Origin: an uncultured Lachnospiraceae bacterium
GTDB lineage: Bacteria; Bacillota; Clostridia; Lachnospirales; Lachnospiraceae
DNA length: 64,000 nt
Reading direction: 5' to 3'
Assembly (NCBI GenBank): GCA_902781895.1
Contig: CACZLA010000004.1
Coordinates: 24,644 to 88,643 of the forward strand
Shown here: positions 16,322 through 26,316 of the stretch, piece by piece
Layout of the letters: each line of letters opens with the position of its first letter
Numbering within the stretch: the first letter of the stretch is position 1
Notes under the pieces: generated by a model
The model's input: the letters and a program-made list of their open reading frames with translations, nothing else
Databases searched by the model: none
What the model was told of the DNA's origin: nothing
Position numbers and translations under genes: made by a program

Positions 16322-17197
16322 ATGGATGCTATATGGACAGCTATCAAGTCTGCTCTGTCATGGATATATTTTCCCGATCTGAAATGGACGGACATTCTTG
16401 ATATCCTTATAATTACATATATCGTATATAATATTCTTTTATGGATTAAAACGAGCCGCGCATGGACTCTTCTCAAGGGTATTCTTGTGGTGGCTTTTTT
16501 TCTGATTTTAGCTGCATTGGTAAAGCTGAATACAATACTCTGGATAGCGAAAAACCTGATTAATGTATTCCTGCTTGCCATTATTATTTTGTTCCAGCCT
16601 GAGCTGAGAAGGGCACTTGATGAGCTGGGAAGAAAAAACTATCTGTCAAGATTTTTTAATCCCGAGGGGTCTAAGAATCTTGAAAAGAACAGCCTGAACG
16701 ACAGATCCATATATGAACTTGTTAAGACCTGTACACAGCTTTCAAAGACCAAAACGGGAGCTCTTATAGTTATCGAGCACGACACTCCTCTGGGATAGTA
16801 TATCAATACGGGAATAAGCATAGATGCTGTTATAAGTCAGCAGCTGCTTATAAATATATTTGAAAAAAATACACCGCTTCATGACGGTGCAGTTATTATT
16901 CAGAAAAACAGAGTTGTTGCTGCAACCTGTTACCTTCCTCTCACGGAGAGTAAGGATATTGCCAAGACATTGGGAACAAGACACAGAGCAAGTCTCGGGA
17001 TCAGCGAGGTTACAGACAGTATGACAGTCATCGTTTCTGAGGAAACAGGCGGCGTTTCGGTTGCATACAAGGGTAAACTGTATCAGGATCTTGATGAGAC
17101 AGGGCTTCGTAAACAGCTCTCTTTGCTTCAGGTATTAAAAGAAGAGAAACCGTCCAAGGCAAGAAGACGCAGGAAGGGGGATCATAAGGATGAATGA
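16322..17197 (+). pseudogene. cdaA: diadenylate cyclase CdaA interrupted by an in-frame TAG
   Basis: CdaA makes c-di-AMP at the membrane. The frame codes for three N-terminal transmembrane helices and a DAC domain. Codon 159 (16796-16798) is TAG, in the context EHDTPLG*YINTG, where family members usually have Glu (GAG would need one base change). Reading continues in the same frame to 17197, and the conserved active-site motifs HDGA and RHR (GTRHRASLG) lie after the stop. No frameshift is involved. Without readthrough the product is a 158-residue truncated protein lacking catalysis. CdaA is often essential in Bacillota, so a sequencing or assembly error is a serious alternative. cdaR overlaps the 3' end by 8 bp. 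Confidence 0.85.
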
Positions 17198-18443
17198 GAA
17201 GAAAAAAGGCTCAATCTTTGATCACCTGGGACTGAAGCTTCTGGCTCTTGTGATCGCAACCATTATGTGGTTTTTGGTAATGAATGTAGAGGATGCAACT
17301 ATTATCAAAACCATTTCCGGAATACCGGTTACCATGTTGAATGGTGAAAGCATAACCGAGAACGGTAATCTGTATAATGTTACAGACGGTGAGGAAGTAA
17401 CCATTCTTGTACAGGGACCACGTTCCATAGTTGAGGGACTGGAGGCATCAAACTTTTCGGCAACAGCGGATCTGTCACATCTGTCGGTTACAAATTCAAC
17501 TACTATTTCCGTAAAGGCAAATGATACAGTCAGTATTAAGGATGCGAAGAAGCTTACTATTACTCAGGTTGATGAATATGTAACCCTCAGCATAGAGAAG
17601 GAGGTTGAAAAGAGTGTGCCCGTTAAGGTTATTACAACGGGAACTGTTGCTTCCGGATATGCTACGGGAACTGCCACGACTACACCGAATATGGTTACTG
17701 TTTCCGGACCGGGAACTGTTATCGCAAGCATAGTTGAGGCGAGAGCGGTTGTTGATGTTACTGGGGCTGACAAGGATATAACGGTAACTGAGAAGCTTGG
17801 CTGTATAGACGGTTACGGATCCGCCATCGAGAAAGATAATATAACCCTCTCTGTAGAAAATGTTAAGGTAAGTATACCTGTTTATGAGACTAAGGAGATA
17901 CCTATAAGTGTAAGTACTGCCGGAACACCACATGAGGGCTATGGTGTTAAGGCCATTAATTATGAGCCAAGCAGCATAGTGGTGGCAGGTGAGAAGGAAT
18001 ATCTCGATAAGATTGAACAGATTGAAATAAAGGATGTAGTAATAACCGATGCTACGGAAAATATAGAAAAGAATATAAGTCTTAATGAGTATCTTCCTGC
18101 AGATGTTTTTGTGGCAGCTGATTCGGATGATGAGATTGCTATAAGTGTTGAGATCATAAAATACTCTGAGAATGAAGTAAACATTCCGAAAACCGATATA
18201 AAAATGAATAATCAGAGTGAAGAACTTGTTTACTTTGTTAAAACTCCTGATTTTATAAAGGTCAAGCTGGAGGGCTTTGAAGAGGATATTGCTGATATTA
18301 AAACTGAAAATCTGACACCACAGATAGATGTGGGAAGCCTTGGCCCGGGTGACCATGAGGTGACGGTTACATTTGCCGAAAGTGACAAATGGACCATCAA
18401 GGAAAGCTACACGGTTATAGTGGAGGTGAAGAAGAAGGAATGA
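17190..18443 (+). CDS. cdaR: CdaR (YbbR-domain) regulator of CdaA
   Basis: Membrane-anchored extracytoplasmic protein that modulates the diadenylate cyclase. One N-terminal transmembrane helix (LALVIATIMWFLVMNV, residues about 14-31) is followed by several YbbR repeats of about 85 residues, recognisable as alternating VPVKV...G and VTVSGP...I...A blocks; 417 residues total. It overlaps cdaA upstream, the conserved cdaA-cdaR arrangement, and its TGA overlaps the ATG of the sirtuin gene. Confidence 0.9.
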   Translation: MNEKKKGSIFDHLGLKLLALVIATIMWFLVMNVEDATIIKTISGIPVTMLNGESITENGNLYNVTDGEEVTILVQGPRSIVEGLEASNFSATADLSHLSVTNSTTISVKANDTVSIKDAKKLTITQVDEYVTLSIEKEVEKSVPVKVITTGTVASGYATGTATTTPNMVTVSGPGTVIASIVEARAVVDVTGADKDITVTEKLGCIDGYGSAIEKDNITLSVENVKVSIPVYETKEIPISVSTAGTPHEGYGVKAINYEPSSIVVAGEKEYLDKIEQIEIKDVVITDATENIEKNISLNEYLPADVFVAADSDDEIAISVEIIKYSENEVNIPKTDIKMNNQSEELVYFVKTPDFIKVKLEGFEEDIADIKTENLTPQIDVGSLGPGDHEVTVTFAESDKWTIKESYTVIVEVKKKE

Positions 18444-19237
18444 CAGATATAACAAATATGAATGAGATTTCCGGACTTTCAAGTCTGCAGACAGCTATTA
18501 ACGAATCAAATTATATAGTTTTCTTTGGCGGCGCAGGTGTGTCGACTGAGAGCGGAATACCTGATTTCAGAAGCCAGGACGGTCTTTATAATCAGAAATA
18601 TAAATATCCGCCGGAGGAGATCGTGAGTCATACATTTCTCGTACATAAAACCGAGGAATTCTATGAGTTCTATAAGGACAAAATGCTTGCTCCCGATGCA
18701 AAGCCGAATGCTGCACATCTGAAGCTGGCAGAGATGGAGAAAGCCGGAAAGCTGAAGGCTGTCATCACCCAGAATATTGACGGCCTGCATCAGGCTGCCG
18801 GAAGTAAAGAGGTTCTCGAGCTTCACGGTTCGGTTCTCAGAAATTACTGTACAAAGTGCGGTAAGACCTTCAGCAGTACAGAGGATGATGTGAATGCAGG
18901 TATCAAGTATATACTAGCATCTGACGGAGTCCCCAAGTGTGATAATATGGTGGACGGTAAGGTCTGCGGCGGAGTGGTTCGCCCGGATGTGGTTCTCTAT
19001 GAGGAAGGGCTTGATTCAAATGTCATAAGCCGTACTATAATGCATATCTCAAAAGCAGATATGCTGATAATCGGAGGAACATCACTTGTGGTTTATCCTG
19101 CTGCAAGCTTTATAAACTATTTTAATGGAAAACATCTTGCCGTTATCAATATGGCATCTACCGGTAGAGACAGTCAGGCGGACATAGTCATACACGAAAA
19201 GATAGGCAAAGTCCTGTCACAGATAAAAGTAAGTTAA
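18440..19237 (+). CDS. NAD-dependent protein deacylase, sirtuin family
   Basis: Removes acyl groups from lysines using NAD+. Visible motifs: GAGVSTESGIPDFRS (NAD binding), TQNIDGLH, the catalytic His in LHGS, two zinc-binding Cys pairs (CTKC and a later C...C around DNMVDGKVCGG), and IGGTSLVVYPA. The start is ATG at 18440, overlapping the cdaR stop; an in-frame ATG at 18389 lies inside cdaR and is less likely. 265 residues, normal for the CobB/SrtN class. Confidence 0.93.
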   Translation: MTDITNMNEISGLSSLQTAINESNYIVFFGGAGVSTESGIPDFRSQDGLYNQKYKYPPEEIVSHTFLVHKTEEFYEFYKDKMLAPDAKPNAAHLKLAEMEKAGKLKAVITQNIDGLHQAAGSKEVLELHGSVLRNYCTKCGKTFSSTEDDVNAGIKYILASDGVPKCDNMVDGKVCGGVVRPDVVLYEEGLDSNVISRTIMHISKADMLIIGGTSLVVYPAASFINYFNGKHLAVINMASTGRDSQADIVIHEKIGKVLSQIKVS

Positions 19238-19238
19238 A

Positions 19239-19268
19239 TGTCATCCTGAGCGTCAGCGAAGGATCTTA
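19239..19268. repeat. REP-like intergenic sequence
   Basis: TGTCATCCTGAGCGTCAGCGAAGGATCT lies in the short gap between the sirtuin gene and glyA. It resembles the dispersed TCATCCTGAGCG-AGCGAAGGATCT class of imperfect palindromic repeats found in many genomes. Only one copy was noticed here. Confidence 0.45.
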
Positions 19269-19301
19269 AAATAACAAATAAATCTATGGAGGAAAAAATA
19301 A

Positions 19302-20537
19302 ATGTTTGATTTTGAAGAAATCGTAAAGATCGACCCTGAGGTGGCTTCGGCTATGACTGACGAGCTGAATCGTCAGAATGATAATCTGGAGCTTATCGCG
19401 TCAGAGAATATTGCATCAAAGGCTGTTATGGCTGCTATGGGAAGTCATCTCACCAACAAGTATGCTGAGGGATATCCGGGAAAGAGATATTATGGTGGAT
19501 GTCAGTATGTAGATGTTGTTGAGGATCTTGCACGTGAAAGAGCTAAGGAGCTTTTCGGTGCAGAGTATGCAAATGTTCAGCCTCACTCAGGTGCACAGGC
19601 TAACATGGCTGTATTCTTTGCAGTACTGAATCCGGGCGATACATTTATGGGAATGAATCTTGACCACGGCGGTCATCTTACCCACGGTTCACCTGTAAAT
19701 ATGTCAGGTAAGTATTTTAACTGCGTGCCTTACGGAGTTAATGATGAGGGACGTATTGACTATGATAATGTTCTTTCCATCGCAAAAGAAGCTCGTCCGA
19801 AGCTCATCGTTGCAGGTGCATCAGCATATGCAAGAGAGATTGATTTCAAGAAGATGCGTGAGATAGCTGATGAGGTTGGAGCTATCCTTATGGTAGATAT
19901 GGCACATATCGCTGGACTTGTTGCTGCAGGTTATCATATGAGCCCAATCCCTTATGCTGATATTACAACAACTACAACACATAAGACTCTTCGTGGACCT
20001 AGAGGTGGAATGATCCTCTGCAGTGAAGAGGTTAATAAGAAGTATAACTTTAACAAGGCTATATTCCCTGGTATCCAGGGTGGTCCTCTTATGCATGTTA
20101 TCGCAGGAAAGGCTGTCTGCTTCAAAGAGGCTCTTTCACAGGATTACAAGGATTACATGGGAAGAGTTGTTGAGAATGCGGCTACACTTGCGGCTGCACT
20201 TCAGGACAGAGGCTTTGATATCGTTTCAGGCGGAACAGACAATCATCTTATGCTTGTTGACCTTAAGAGACTCGGTCTTACAGGTAAAGAGGTTGAGAAG
20301 GCTCTTGATGAGGTTCGTATAACAGTTAATAAGAATACTGTTCCTAACGATCCTCAGTCACCATTCGTAACAAGTGGTATCAGAGTTGGTACTCCTGCAG
20401 TTACAACACGTGGTGCTGTAAAGGATGATATGTTTATCATAGCTGATGCATTTAAGGCTGCTATCCTTGACAAGGACAGTGCAAAGGCAGAGGCTCTCGT
20501 AAAGAGCATTACAGACAAGTATCCACTTTATCAGTAA
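19302..20537 (+). CDS. glyA: serine hydroxymethyltransferase
   Basis: PLP enzyme interconverting serine and glycine with tetrahydrofolate. The N-terminal [11 protein letters not shown], the substrate/PLP region [11 protein letters not shown] and the PLP-lysine motif [14 protein letters not shown] are all present; 411 residues is the normal length. ATG at 19302 follows GGAGG. It shows strong highly-expressed-type codon bias (GTT, GGT, AAG). Confidence 0.97.
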   Translation: MFDFEEIVKIDPEVASAMTDELNRQNDNLELIASENIASKAVMAAMGSHLTNKYAEGYPGKRYYGGCQYVDVVEDLARERAKELFGAEYANVQPHSGAQANMAVFFAVLNPGDTFMGMNLDHGGHLTHGSPVNMSGKYFNCVPYGVNDEGRIDYDNVLSIAKEARPKLIVAGASAYAREIDFKKMREIADEVGAILMVDMAHIAGLVAAGYHMSPIPYADITTTTTHKTLRGPRGGMILCSEEVNKKYNFNKAIFPGIQGGPLMHVIAGKAVCFKEALSQDYKDYMGRVVENAATLAAALQDRGFDIVSGGTDNHLMLVDLKRLGLTGKEVEKALDEVRITVNKNTVPNDPQSPFVTSGIRVGTPAVTTRGAVKDDMFIIADAFKAAILDKDSAKAEALVKSITDKYPLYQ

Positions 20538-20554
20538 TGATTTTTAAGTAAAGA

Positions 20555-20592
20555 AGATACAGAAAACAGATACAGAAAACAGATACAGAAAG
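20555..20592. repeat. three tandem 13 bp repeats before ftsH
   Basis: AGATACAGAAAAC occurs at 20555-20567 and 20568-20580, with a truncated third copy (AGATACAGAAAG) up to 20592, just before the ftsH start at 20602. The unit is purine-rich and replaces an obvious Shine-Dalgarno sequence. Confidence 0.8.
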
Positions 20593-20601
20593 ATTTATTA
20601 A

Positions 20602-22851
20602 ATGGAAGAAAATAATAATCAGAATAATAACGACAAAAATAATGGTAAAAAACCGGGTGGATACAATTCTACTCTGGGCGTGATCATCATTACCGTTATC
20701 CTGTCAATCATATTTATCATGGCATATAACAATTATACCTCTTCCGGAGAAGAGGAAGTGTCCTATGATAAATTCATTCAGATGGTGGATGAGGGCAAGG
20801 TAAAGAATGTTGAGATATACGAACAGAAGATCAAGTTTGTTCCCGATGAGGAAGATAAAAAGACTGAAAATCTGACGTATTATGTTATCAGAACAGATGA
20901 TTACGAATTAGTTGACAGACTTGAAAAAGCAAAGGTAAAGTTTACGGCAGTCGATGAGGGTGGAAATGCCATACTCAGCCAGATTCTTTACTACGTAATA
21001 CTTATCGGAGTTATGTATTTCCTCACAATGATGATTATGAGACGTGTTGCAAGTGGCTCGGGCATCATGAATGTAGGGAAGTCAAATGCAAAGCTCTATG
21101 ATATGACTAAAAACACCGGAATCACATTTTCGGATGTGGCAGGTGAAGAGGAAGCCAAAGAGTCATTGACTGAAATGGTTGACTTCCTGAAACAGCCTCA
21201 GAAGTACCTGGAGATAGGTGCACGTCTTCCCAAGGGTGCACTTCTTGTAGGTCCTCCCGGAACAGGAAAAACACTTCTTGCAAAGGCTGTGGCAGGAGAG
21301 GCAGGAGTTCCTTTCTTCTCAATGTCAGGTTCTGAATTCGTTGAGATGTATGTCGGTGTCGGAGCATCCAGAGTCAGAGATTTATTTAAACAGGCAAATG
21401 CAAAAGCACCTTGTATTATATTTATCGATGAGATAGATGCCATCGGAAGAAGCCGTGATACCAGACATATGGGTGGAGATTCAGAGCGTGAGCAGACACT
21501 GAATCAGCTGCTTTCAGAGATGGACGGATTTGATTCATCAAAGGGTATCATCATACTTGCGGCAACAAACAGACCTGAGGTTCTGGATAAGGCTCTTCTC
21601 AGACCGGGAAGATTTGACAGACGAGTAGTAGTTGAAAGACCTGATCTTAAGGGTCGTGAAGATATACTTAAGGTTCATTCAAAGGATGTCAAGCTGGATG
21701 AGACAGTTGACCTTCATGAGCTTGCAAGTGTAACAAGCGGTTCGGTTGGTGCCGATCTTGAGAATATCATAAACGAAGCTGCACTGACTGCTGTAAGAAA
21801 GGGTAGGAGATTTGTATCTCAGGCTGATCTTATAGAATCTGTCGAGGTGGTATTTGCGGGTAAAGAAAAGAAGGATCGTATATTATCCGCAGAAGAGAAG
21901 AGTATAGTTGCTTATCATGAAGCAGGACATGCGCTTCTTACAATGCTTCAGAAGAATACGATGCCGGTTCAGAAGATTACCATCGTTCCGAGAACTATGG
22001 GTTCTTTGGGATATGTATGGCAGACACCTGAGGAAGAGAAGTATCTTGAAACAAAGGCGGAGATGGAAGCTCATATCGTAATTACCATGGGTGGACGTGC
22101 CGCTGAGGCTTTGAAATTCCCGTCAGTTACTTCAGGTGCTTCTAATGATATAGAGCAGGCTACAAAGGAAGCCAGAGCCATGGTTACCATGTATGGTATG
22201 TCTGAGAGATTCGGTATGGTTCAGCTTGAAGGAATAACCGGAGAATATCTTGACAGAAGAGCTATGCTTCAGTGTTCAGATGAGACGGCAACACTTATTG
22301 ATGAGGAAGTAAGAACTATCATCAATAATGCTTATGCAAGAGCATATAAGATTCTTTCGGAAAATATTAAGATACTGGATGCTATCGCAACCTATCTGAT
22401 AGATCACGAATCCATAACAGGTAAAGAGTTTATGGATATATTCAATCAGGTAACCGGCGGCGTGGCGCCTGTCATTGATAAATCAGTATCACTTACCTCC
22501 GGAGATATAACATCTGATTCCAAGTACGCAGTAGTACCCGGAAAGGTTAAGGTTAAGTCAGCGTCAAAGCCGAAGGATAAGATCGGAGAGAAGATCAAGA
22601 AGAAAAAGAAAAAGGATAAGGACAAAGATAAATATAAGGTATATGCAAGTCCTGAGTTCGAGGCCAGAAGAAATGCACTTCTCAGTGATGATGAAGAGCT
22701 TTCCGAGAAGGATACGCCTGCCGAGGCTGCAGAGAAGCCGGTTCAGAGTGCTGATGTTACAGTTACTGAGTCTGTTTCGGAAATGGATGATGGAAGCGTA
22801 GTGAATGTACCGGATGGTGATGCTTCTCAAAAAATGCCTTGGGATAATTAA
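20602..22851 (+). CDS. ftsH: ATP-dependent zinc metalloprotease FtsH
   Basis: Membrane AAA+ protease. Two N-terminal transmembrane helices (about residues 28-46 and 131-150) flank an extracytoplasmic domain. They are followed by the AAA domain with Walker A GPPGTGKT, Walker [12 protein letters not shown] and the SRH region, and the M41 protease domain with HEAGH. The 749-residue protein is longer than the usual 610-680. The extra length is a C-terminal tail of about 130 residues, first Lys-rich ([14 protein letters not shown]), then acidic. An Asn-rich N-terminus precedes the first helix. Confidence 0.95.
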   Translation: MEENNNQNNNDKNNGKKPGGYNSTLGVIIITVILSIIFIMAYNNYTSSGEEEVSYDKFIQMVDEGKVKNVEIYEQKIKFVPDEEDKKTENLTYYVIRTDDYELVDRLEKAKVKFTAVDEGGNAILSQILYYVILIGVMYFLTMMIMRRVASGSGIMNVGKSNAKLYDMTKNTGITFSDVAGEEEAKESLTEMVDFLKQPQKYLEIGARLPKGALLVGPPGTGKTLLAKAVAGEAGVPFFSMSGSEFVEMYVGVGASRVRDLFKQANAKAPCIIFIDEIDAIGRSRDTRHMGGDSEREQTLNQLLSEMDGFDSSKGIIILAATNRPEVLDKALLRPGRFDRRVVVERPDLKGREDILKVHSKDVKLDETVDLHELASVTSGSVGADLENIINEAALTAVRKGRRFVSQADLIESVEVVFAGKEKKDRILSAEEKSIVAYHEAGHALLTMLQKNTMPVQKITIVPRTMGSLGYVWQTPEEEKYLETKAEMEAHIVITMGGRAAEALKFPSVTSGASNDIEQATKEARAMVTMYGMSERFGMVQLEGITGEYLDRRAMLQCSDETATLIDEEVRTIINNAYARAYKILSENIKILDAIATYLIDHESITGKEFMDIFNQVTGGVAPVIDKSVSLTSGDITSDSKYAVVPGKVKVKSASKPKDKIGEKIKKKKKKDKDKDKYKVYASPEFEARRNALLSDDEELSEKDTPAEAAEKPVQSADVTVTESVSEMDDGSVVNVPDGDASQKMPWDN

Positions 22852-22881
22852 GTAGTAGTTTTAACGTGTGAGGAGGACGGT

Positions 22882-23400
22882 ATGTCTTCACCGAAGATTT
22901 TAAAGAATAAGTTTTATCTATATCTGACAGAGTTTTTTGCAGGTATGTCAGTTATGGCTGTGGAGCTGGGAGCCAGTAGGCTGCTGGCTCCTTATTTTAG
23001 TTCATCGCAGATTGTCTGGACCATCATTATCGGAACCTTTGTTCCAACATTTATCAGTATACCTGCCGTGGGAACCGCCATTACATTTCTGATCTTTGCG
23101 GGAATACTTCTTCTGCTGGCAATACTATATTTTGTTTCCGCAAAGAAAAAATCCGTTAAAGCCCTGGTTGGTGTTTTGCTTTTTATCATAGCCTGCATAT
23201 TCGGGCATGACAGTTCATTTGCGTTCTGGCAGCACAGCCTAACATATGATGCCGGAGATAATATTCTGACGGATGATAAGGCGCCTGTTGAGCTTCTAAG
23301 CATGAACGCGATAGATACACTGATACGTAAAGAGGTTGATTATTATAAAAGTATATATAAGGAAAAAGGTCTTAGCGGATTGATAGATGAACTTTTCTGA
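22882..23400 (+). pseudogene. internally deleted MFS/spermidine-synthase-like protein
   Basis: The 172-residue frame matches three separated parts of the roughly 500-residue fused MFS/spermidine-synthase-like membrane proteins: the N-terminal helix (YLTEFFAGMSVMAVELGASR), a late helix pair (FVPTFISIPAVGTAITFLIF and onward), and the extreme C-terminus (ILTDDKAPVELLSMNAIDTL). The segments with the other helices and the whole SAM-like binding fold are missing. Both joins keep frame: after WTIIIGT and after LTYDAG. It therefore looks like a remnant created by two internal deletions, or an assembly collapse. The ribosome site GAGGAGG before ATG 22882 is intact. Confidence 0.7.
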
Positions 23401-23414
23401 TGAGATAATAAAAT

Positions 23415-23446
23415 GGACGGGCTGATCAATTCAGCTCGTCCAATGT
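23415..23446. terminator. bidirectional terminator between 22882 remnant and yfbR
   Basis: GGACGGGCTGA pairs with TCAGCTCGTCC (one G-U) around a 5 nt loop, followed by AATGTTTTT on the plus strand. The yfbR stop codon lies in the hairpin. Confidence 0.7.
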
Positions 23447-24019
23447 TTTTCCAAATGGTGGAAGGAATTCTTCTACGAAGTCTTTTACCTCTGGGGATTC
23501 TTTTGAGAGTTTATCCAGGATATTACCGATAGACTCTTTTGCTTTTGAAAACTCGGTATTACCAGACTTTTCTTCCTCGATACATTTGATGTAGGCAGAT
23601 ATTTTATCAGCCGCTTTGACCAGCTTTCTCATATATTTATCATCTGCAGAGTTATCTGTCTTAAATATCTCCTCGTATATAGGACGAAGATCCTTGGGCA
23701 GTTTTTCCAGAAGCTTATAGTTTGCTATCTTTTCAACCTGTTTATAGGCATCCTTTATTTCCGGATTATAATACTTGACCGGGGTCGGCATATCTCCGGT
23801 TATTATTTCAGAAGAATCGTGATAGAGACCGATGAGAGCGGCTCTGTCGGCATTTAGGTTTTTCTCATATCGAACATTGCCGATGGTGCATAGCGCATGG
23901 GCTATCATAGCCACCTCAAGGCTGTGCTCACTGAGATTCTCTGTTCTTGAGTTACGCATAAGAGCCCAGCGGTCTATATATTTCATTCTTGAAATTGTTG
24001 CAAAGAAATTATATTCCAT
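23426..24019 (-). CDS. yfbR: 5'-deoxynucleotidase YfbR-type HD protein
   Basis: Metal-dependent phosphohydrolase that dephosphorylates deoxynucleoside 5'-monophosphates. HD-superfamily ligands appear as SEHSLEVAMIAHAL (His), LYHDSSE (His-Asp) and a later Asp in VKAADKISAYIKC. The N-terminus NFFATISRMKYIDRWALMRN matches the family, and 197 residues is the expected size. It is convergent with the upstream remnant; tRNA-Thr lies on the opposite strand beyond its start. Confidence 0.88.
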   Translation of the reverse strand: MEYNFFATISRMKYIDRWALMRNSRTENLSEHSLEVAMIAHALCTIGNVRYEKNLNADRAALIGLYHDSSEIITGDMPTPVKYYNPEIKDAYKQVEKIANYKLLEKLPKDLRPIYEEIFKTDNSADDKYMRKLVKAADKISAYIKCIEEEKSGNTEFSKAKESIGNILDKLSKESPEVKDFVEEFLPPFGKTLDELN

Positions 24020-24077
24020 ATTTTTCCTCTTTCCTTGTTTTTTGGTTGCTTATATGATAGAATACGTATGTTATTTT

Positions 24078-24150
<73 letters not shown>

Positions 24151-24198
24151 TTTTTTTATTGTATTTTTTCTATTTTGTATATTAGCTTTTCGGAAATG

Positions 24199-26316
24199 TT
24201 ATGCTTCCTCAGTGGCAGAAGCTTCTGCGTGATACAGTTCGCGATAGTCTTCACTGTTTTCCAGAAGCTCTTCATGAGTACCGCTTGCCATAACGTGACC
24301 TTCTCCGATAAGGAAGATAACGTCAGCATCAACGACAGTTGACAGACGGTGGGCTATAAGCAGAACCGTGTGATCGTCGGCTATGTTTTTGATAGCATCT
24401 AAAACCTTTGACTGTGTATTATTATCCAGTGCAGAGGTTGCCTCATCCAATACAAAGATACTTGCGTTACAAAGAAGACCACGGGCGATGGCAAGACGCT
24501 GCTTCTGGCCGCCGGATATATCTACACCGCCTTCACCCAGCATAGTGTCGTATCCGTCCTCCATTTTCATGATATCATCATGAATGCAGGCTGCTTTACA
24601 AACCCTTATCATTTCCTCGTCTTCCAGATCGGGTTTTACATAGCGCAGGTTATCACGTATTGTGGAGTGGAATATATAAGGACTCTGGTTGATGATAGCC
24701 ATGGAATTACGAAGGGTATCCTTATCCAGATTATTTATATCTATATCGTCTATATATATCTTTCCCGAGTTAGGCAGATAAAGCTTATCCAGAAGTTTGA
24801 AAATAGTACTCTTTCCGCAGCCGCTTTCTCCTACAAAGGCAGCAGTCTGCTTGGCTTCTATCTTAAGATTCAGATTCTTCAGTATCTTTCTGCTGGTAAG
24901 AAATTCGTTCTGTCTTCTTCTGTAAGAGAAGTTGACATTTTTAAATTCAATCTTACCATGTATTTCATCCTTACTTATTGTTCCGAAGGTTTCCTTAGGG
25001 AACTGCTGACCAAAGATAAGGGAGTTTATTCTTTCACAGGACAAACGGAACTTGGTATAAAAGTCAGTGAATCGGTCGATGGTATTTATAACATTCGGTC
25101 CCAGCTTTGAATGATAGTTATAAATAACGATGGCGAAAGCGGAGGTCATGGTTCCTTTTGAAATATAGTAAACAAGAAGTACCATGATGATCAGGGTACC
25201 GATGTTGGAAATGAGAGATGAAAAGAAACGGTATCCCCATCTTTTTGCTCCGAGAATATACTGTTTTTCGCTGGAATCTACAACACGGTTTTTCAGTTCA
25301 TTCTGTATAGGTTCTTCACAGTGAAGAGTTCTGATATCAGTGAATCCTCTTACGATTTCCGTGATAAAACCGGAGTATTTCTCAGTTGCCTTTCTTGCGA
25401 TTCTGTCAGTGTCGATAAGCCTTTTTGCTCCGTAATGCTGAAGAATATAAAGCATCACAAGTATAACCAGTTCGAACAAAAATACTTTATAGCTGACAAG
25501 CAGGATGGCAATAAGAGTACCGATAAAGCTTCCTATCTGTATCAGCAGATCCATAACAGTATTAAGTCCTGCTGAGAATGTAGATGTATCGCTGGTCATA
25601 CGCTGTATAAACAGACCGCTTCCATAGGAGGTCATGATATTGGTTCTTACACCCAGAACACTTGAAACCATGTCTTCCTGAATACTTGCAAGAATGGTAT
25701 ATGAAACTCTGTTGTAGCACATGCTGGCAACGTACATGACTGCCTGCTCAAGAATGCTCAGAGCGAAAATGGCTCCTGCCGTAAGTATGGCCTGGGTTGC
25801 AAGATTTTTTGTGTAATGAACGATAAGCTTTGCAATCAGAAATGAAGCAACTATGTTGAACATGGTTGCTGCAAGCTGAGAAGCAACACCAAGGAAGAAG
25901 ACCTTCTTTTTTTGTTTTGTATATCTCCAGGCAAAGGCCAGATCTTTCTTCATTGTATTGAAAAGAGGCATTTCCAGAGTGACGATATTCTTACCGTTTT
26001 TATATTGCCACTGAGGAATATCAGGTGCCTGTTTCAATAAATTCTTATATACCAGAGCCTCCTCATCCGTATTCGGATCCATTTTATCTCCGAAAACAGT
26101 GAGAGTCAGTGTAAGTTTGCCCTTTTTGTTACTGGTCTCAAAATGAACCTGAGTGTCTTCACCAAGTGAAGAACGGTAAATGATCATAATCTCCTCAAAT
26201 AGCATAGATGAGCATGTATGACGGTTTGATTCTATACGCTCTTTCTGAAAAAGCTCATCAAGCTCATTGAGGATTTCCTGTATATTTTCATATGAAAGAT
26301 TATATGTTTTATTCAT
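24199..26316 (-). CDS. ABC exporter (permease-ATPase fusion) with extra N-terminal domain
   Basis: 705 residues. Residues 1-125 form a soluble domain with a weak resemblance to GHKL/RsbW-type ATPase folds (RHTCSSMLFEEIMIIYRSSLG); this assignment is tentative. Residues about 140-420 are a six-helix type I exporter domain. The ATPase follows: Walker A GESGCGKST, signature SGGQKQRLAIARGL, Walker B IFVLDEATSALD, H-loop IAHRLSTV. It is the last gene of a three-gene unit: its start overlaps the end of the peptidoglycan glycosyltransferase gene by 8 bp. Since neither upstream enzyme has a signal peptide, this exporter may act on them or on a wall fragment, but that is inference. Confidence 0.8.
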   Translation of the reverse strand: MNKTYNLSYENIQEILNELDELFQKERIESNRHTCSSMLFEEIMIIYRSSLGEDTQVHFETSNKKGKLTLTLTVFGDKMDPNTDEEALVYKNLLKQAPDIPQWQYKNGKNIVTLEMPLFNTMKKDLAFAWRYTKQKKKVFFLGVASQLAATMFNIVASFLIAKLIVHYTKNLATQAILTAGAIFALSILEQAVMYVASMCYNRVSYTILASIQEDMVSSVLGVRTNIMTSYGSGLFIQRMTSDTSTFSAGLNTVMDLLIQIGSFIGTLIAILLVSYKVFLFELVILVMLYILQHYGAKRLIDTDRIARKATEKYSGFITEIVRGFTDIRTLHCEEPIQNELKNRVVDSSEKQYILGAKRWGYRFFSSLISNIGTLIIMVLLVYYISKGTMTSAFAIVIYNYHSKLGPNVINTIDRFTDFYTKFRLSCERINSLIFGQQFPKETFGTISKDEIHGKIEFKNVNFSYRRRQNEFLTSRKILKNLNLKIEAKQTAAFVGESGCGKSTIFKLLDKLYLPNSGKIYIDDIDINNLDKDTLRNSMAIINQSPYIFHSTIRDNLRYVKPDLEDEEMIRVCKAACIHDDIMKMEDGYDTMLGEGGVDISGGQKQRLAIARGLLCNASIFVLDEATSALDNNTQSKVLDAIKNIADDHTVLLIAHRLSTVVDADVIFLIGEGHVMASGTHEELLENSEDYRELYHAEASATEEA

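Noticed and set aside
16796-16798. TAG reassigned to an amino acid in this organism
   Set aside because: TAG is the terminal codon of several intact genes here (secE at 3890-3892, the 7305 gene at 9816-9818, the 15123 gene at 16278-16280, mtaB at 60288-60290, and the 49610 gene), so general recoding does not fit.
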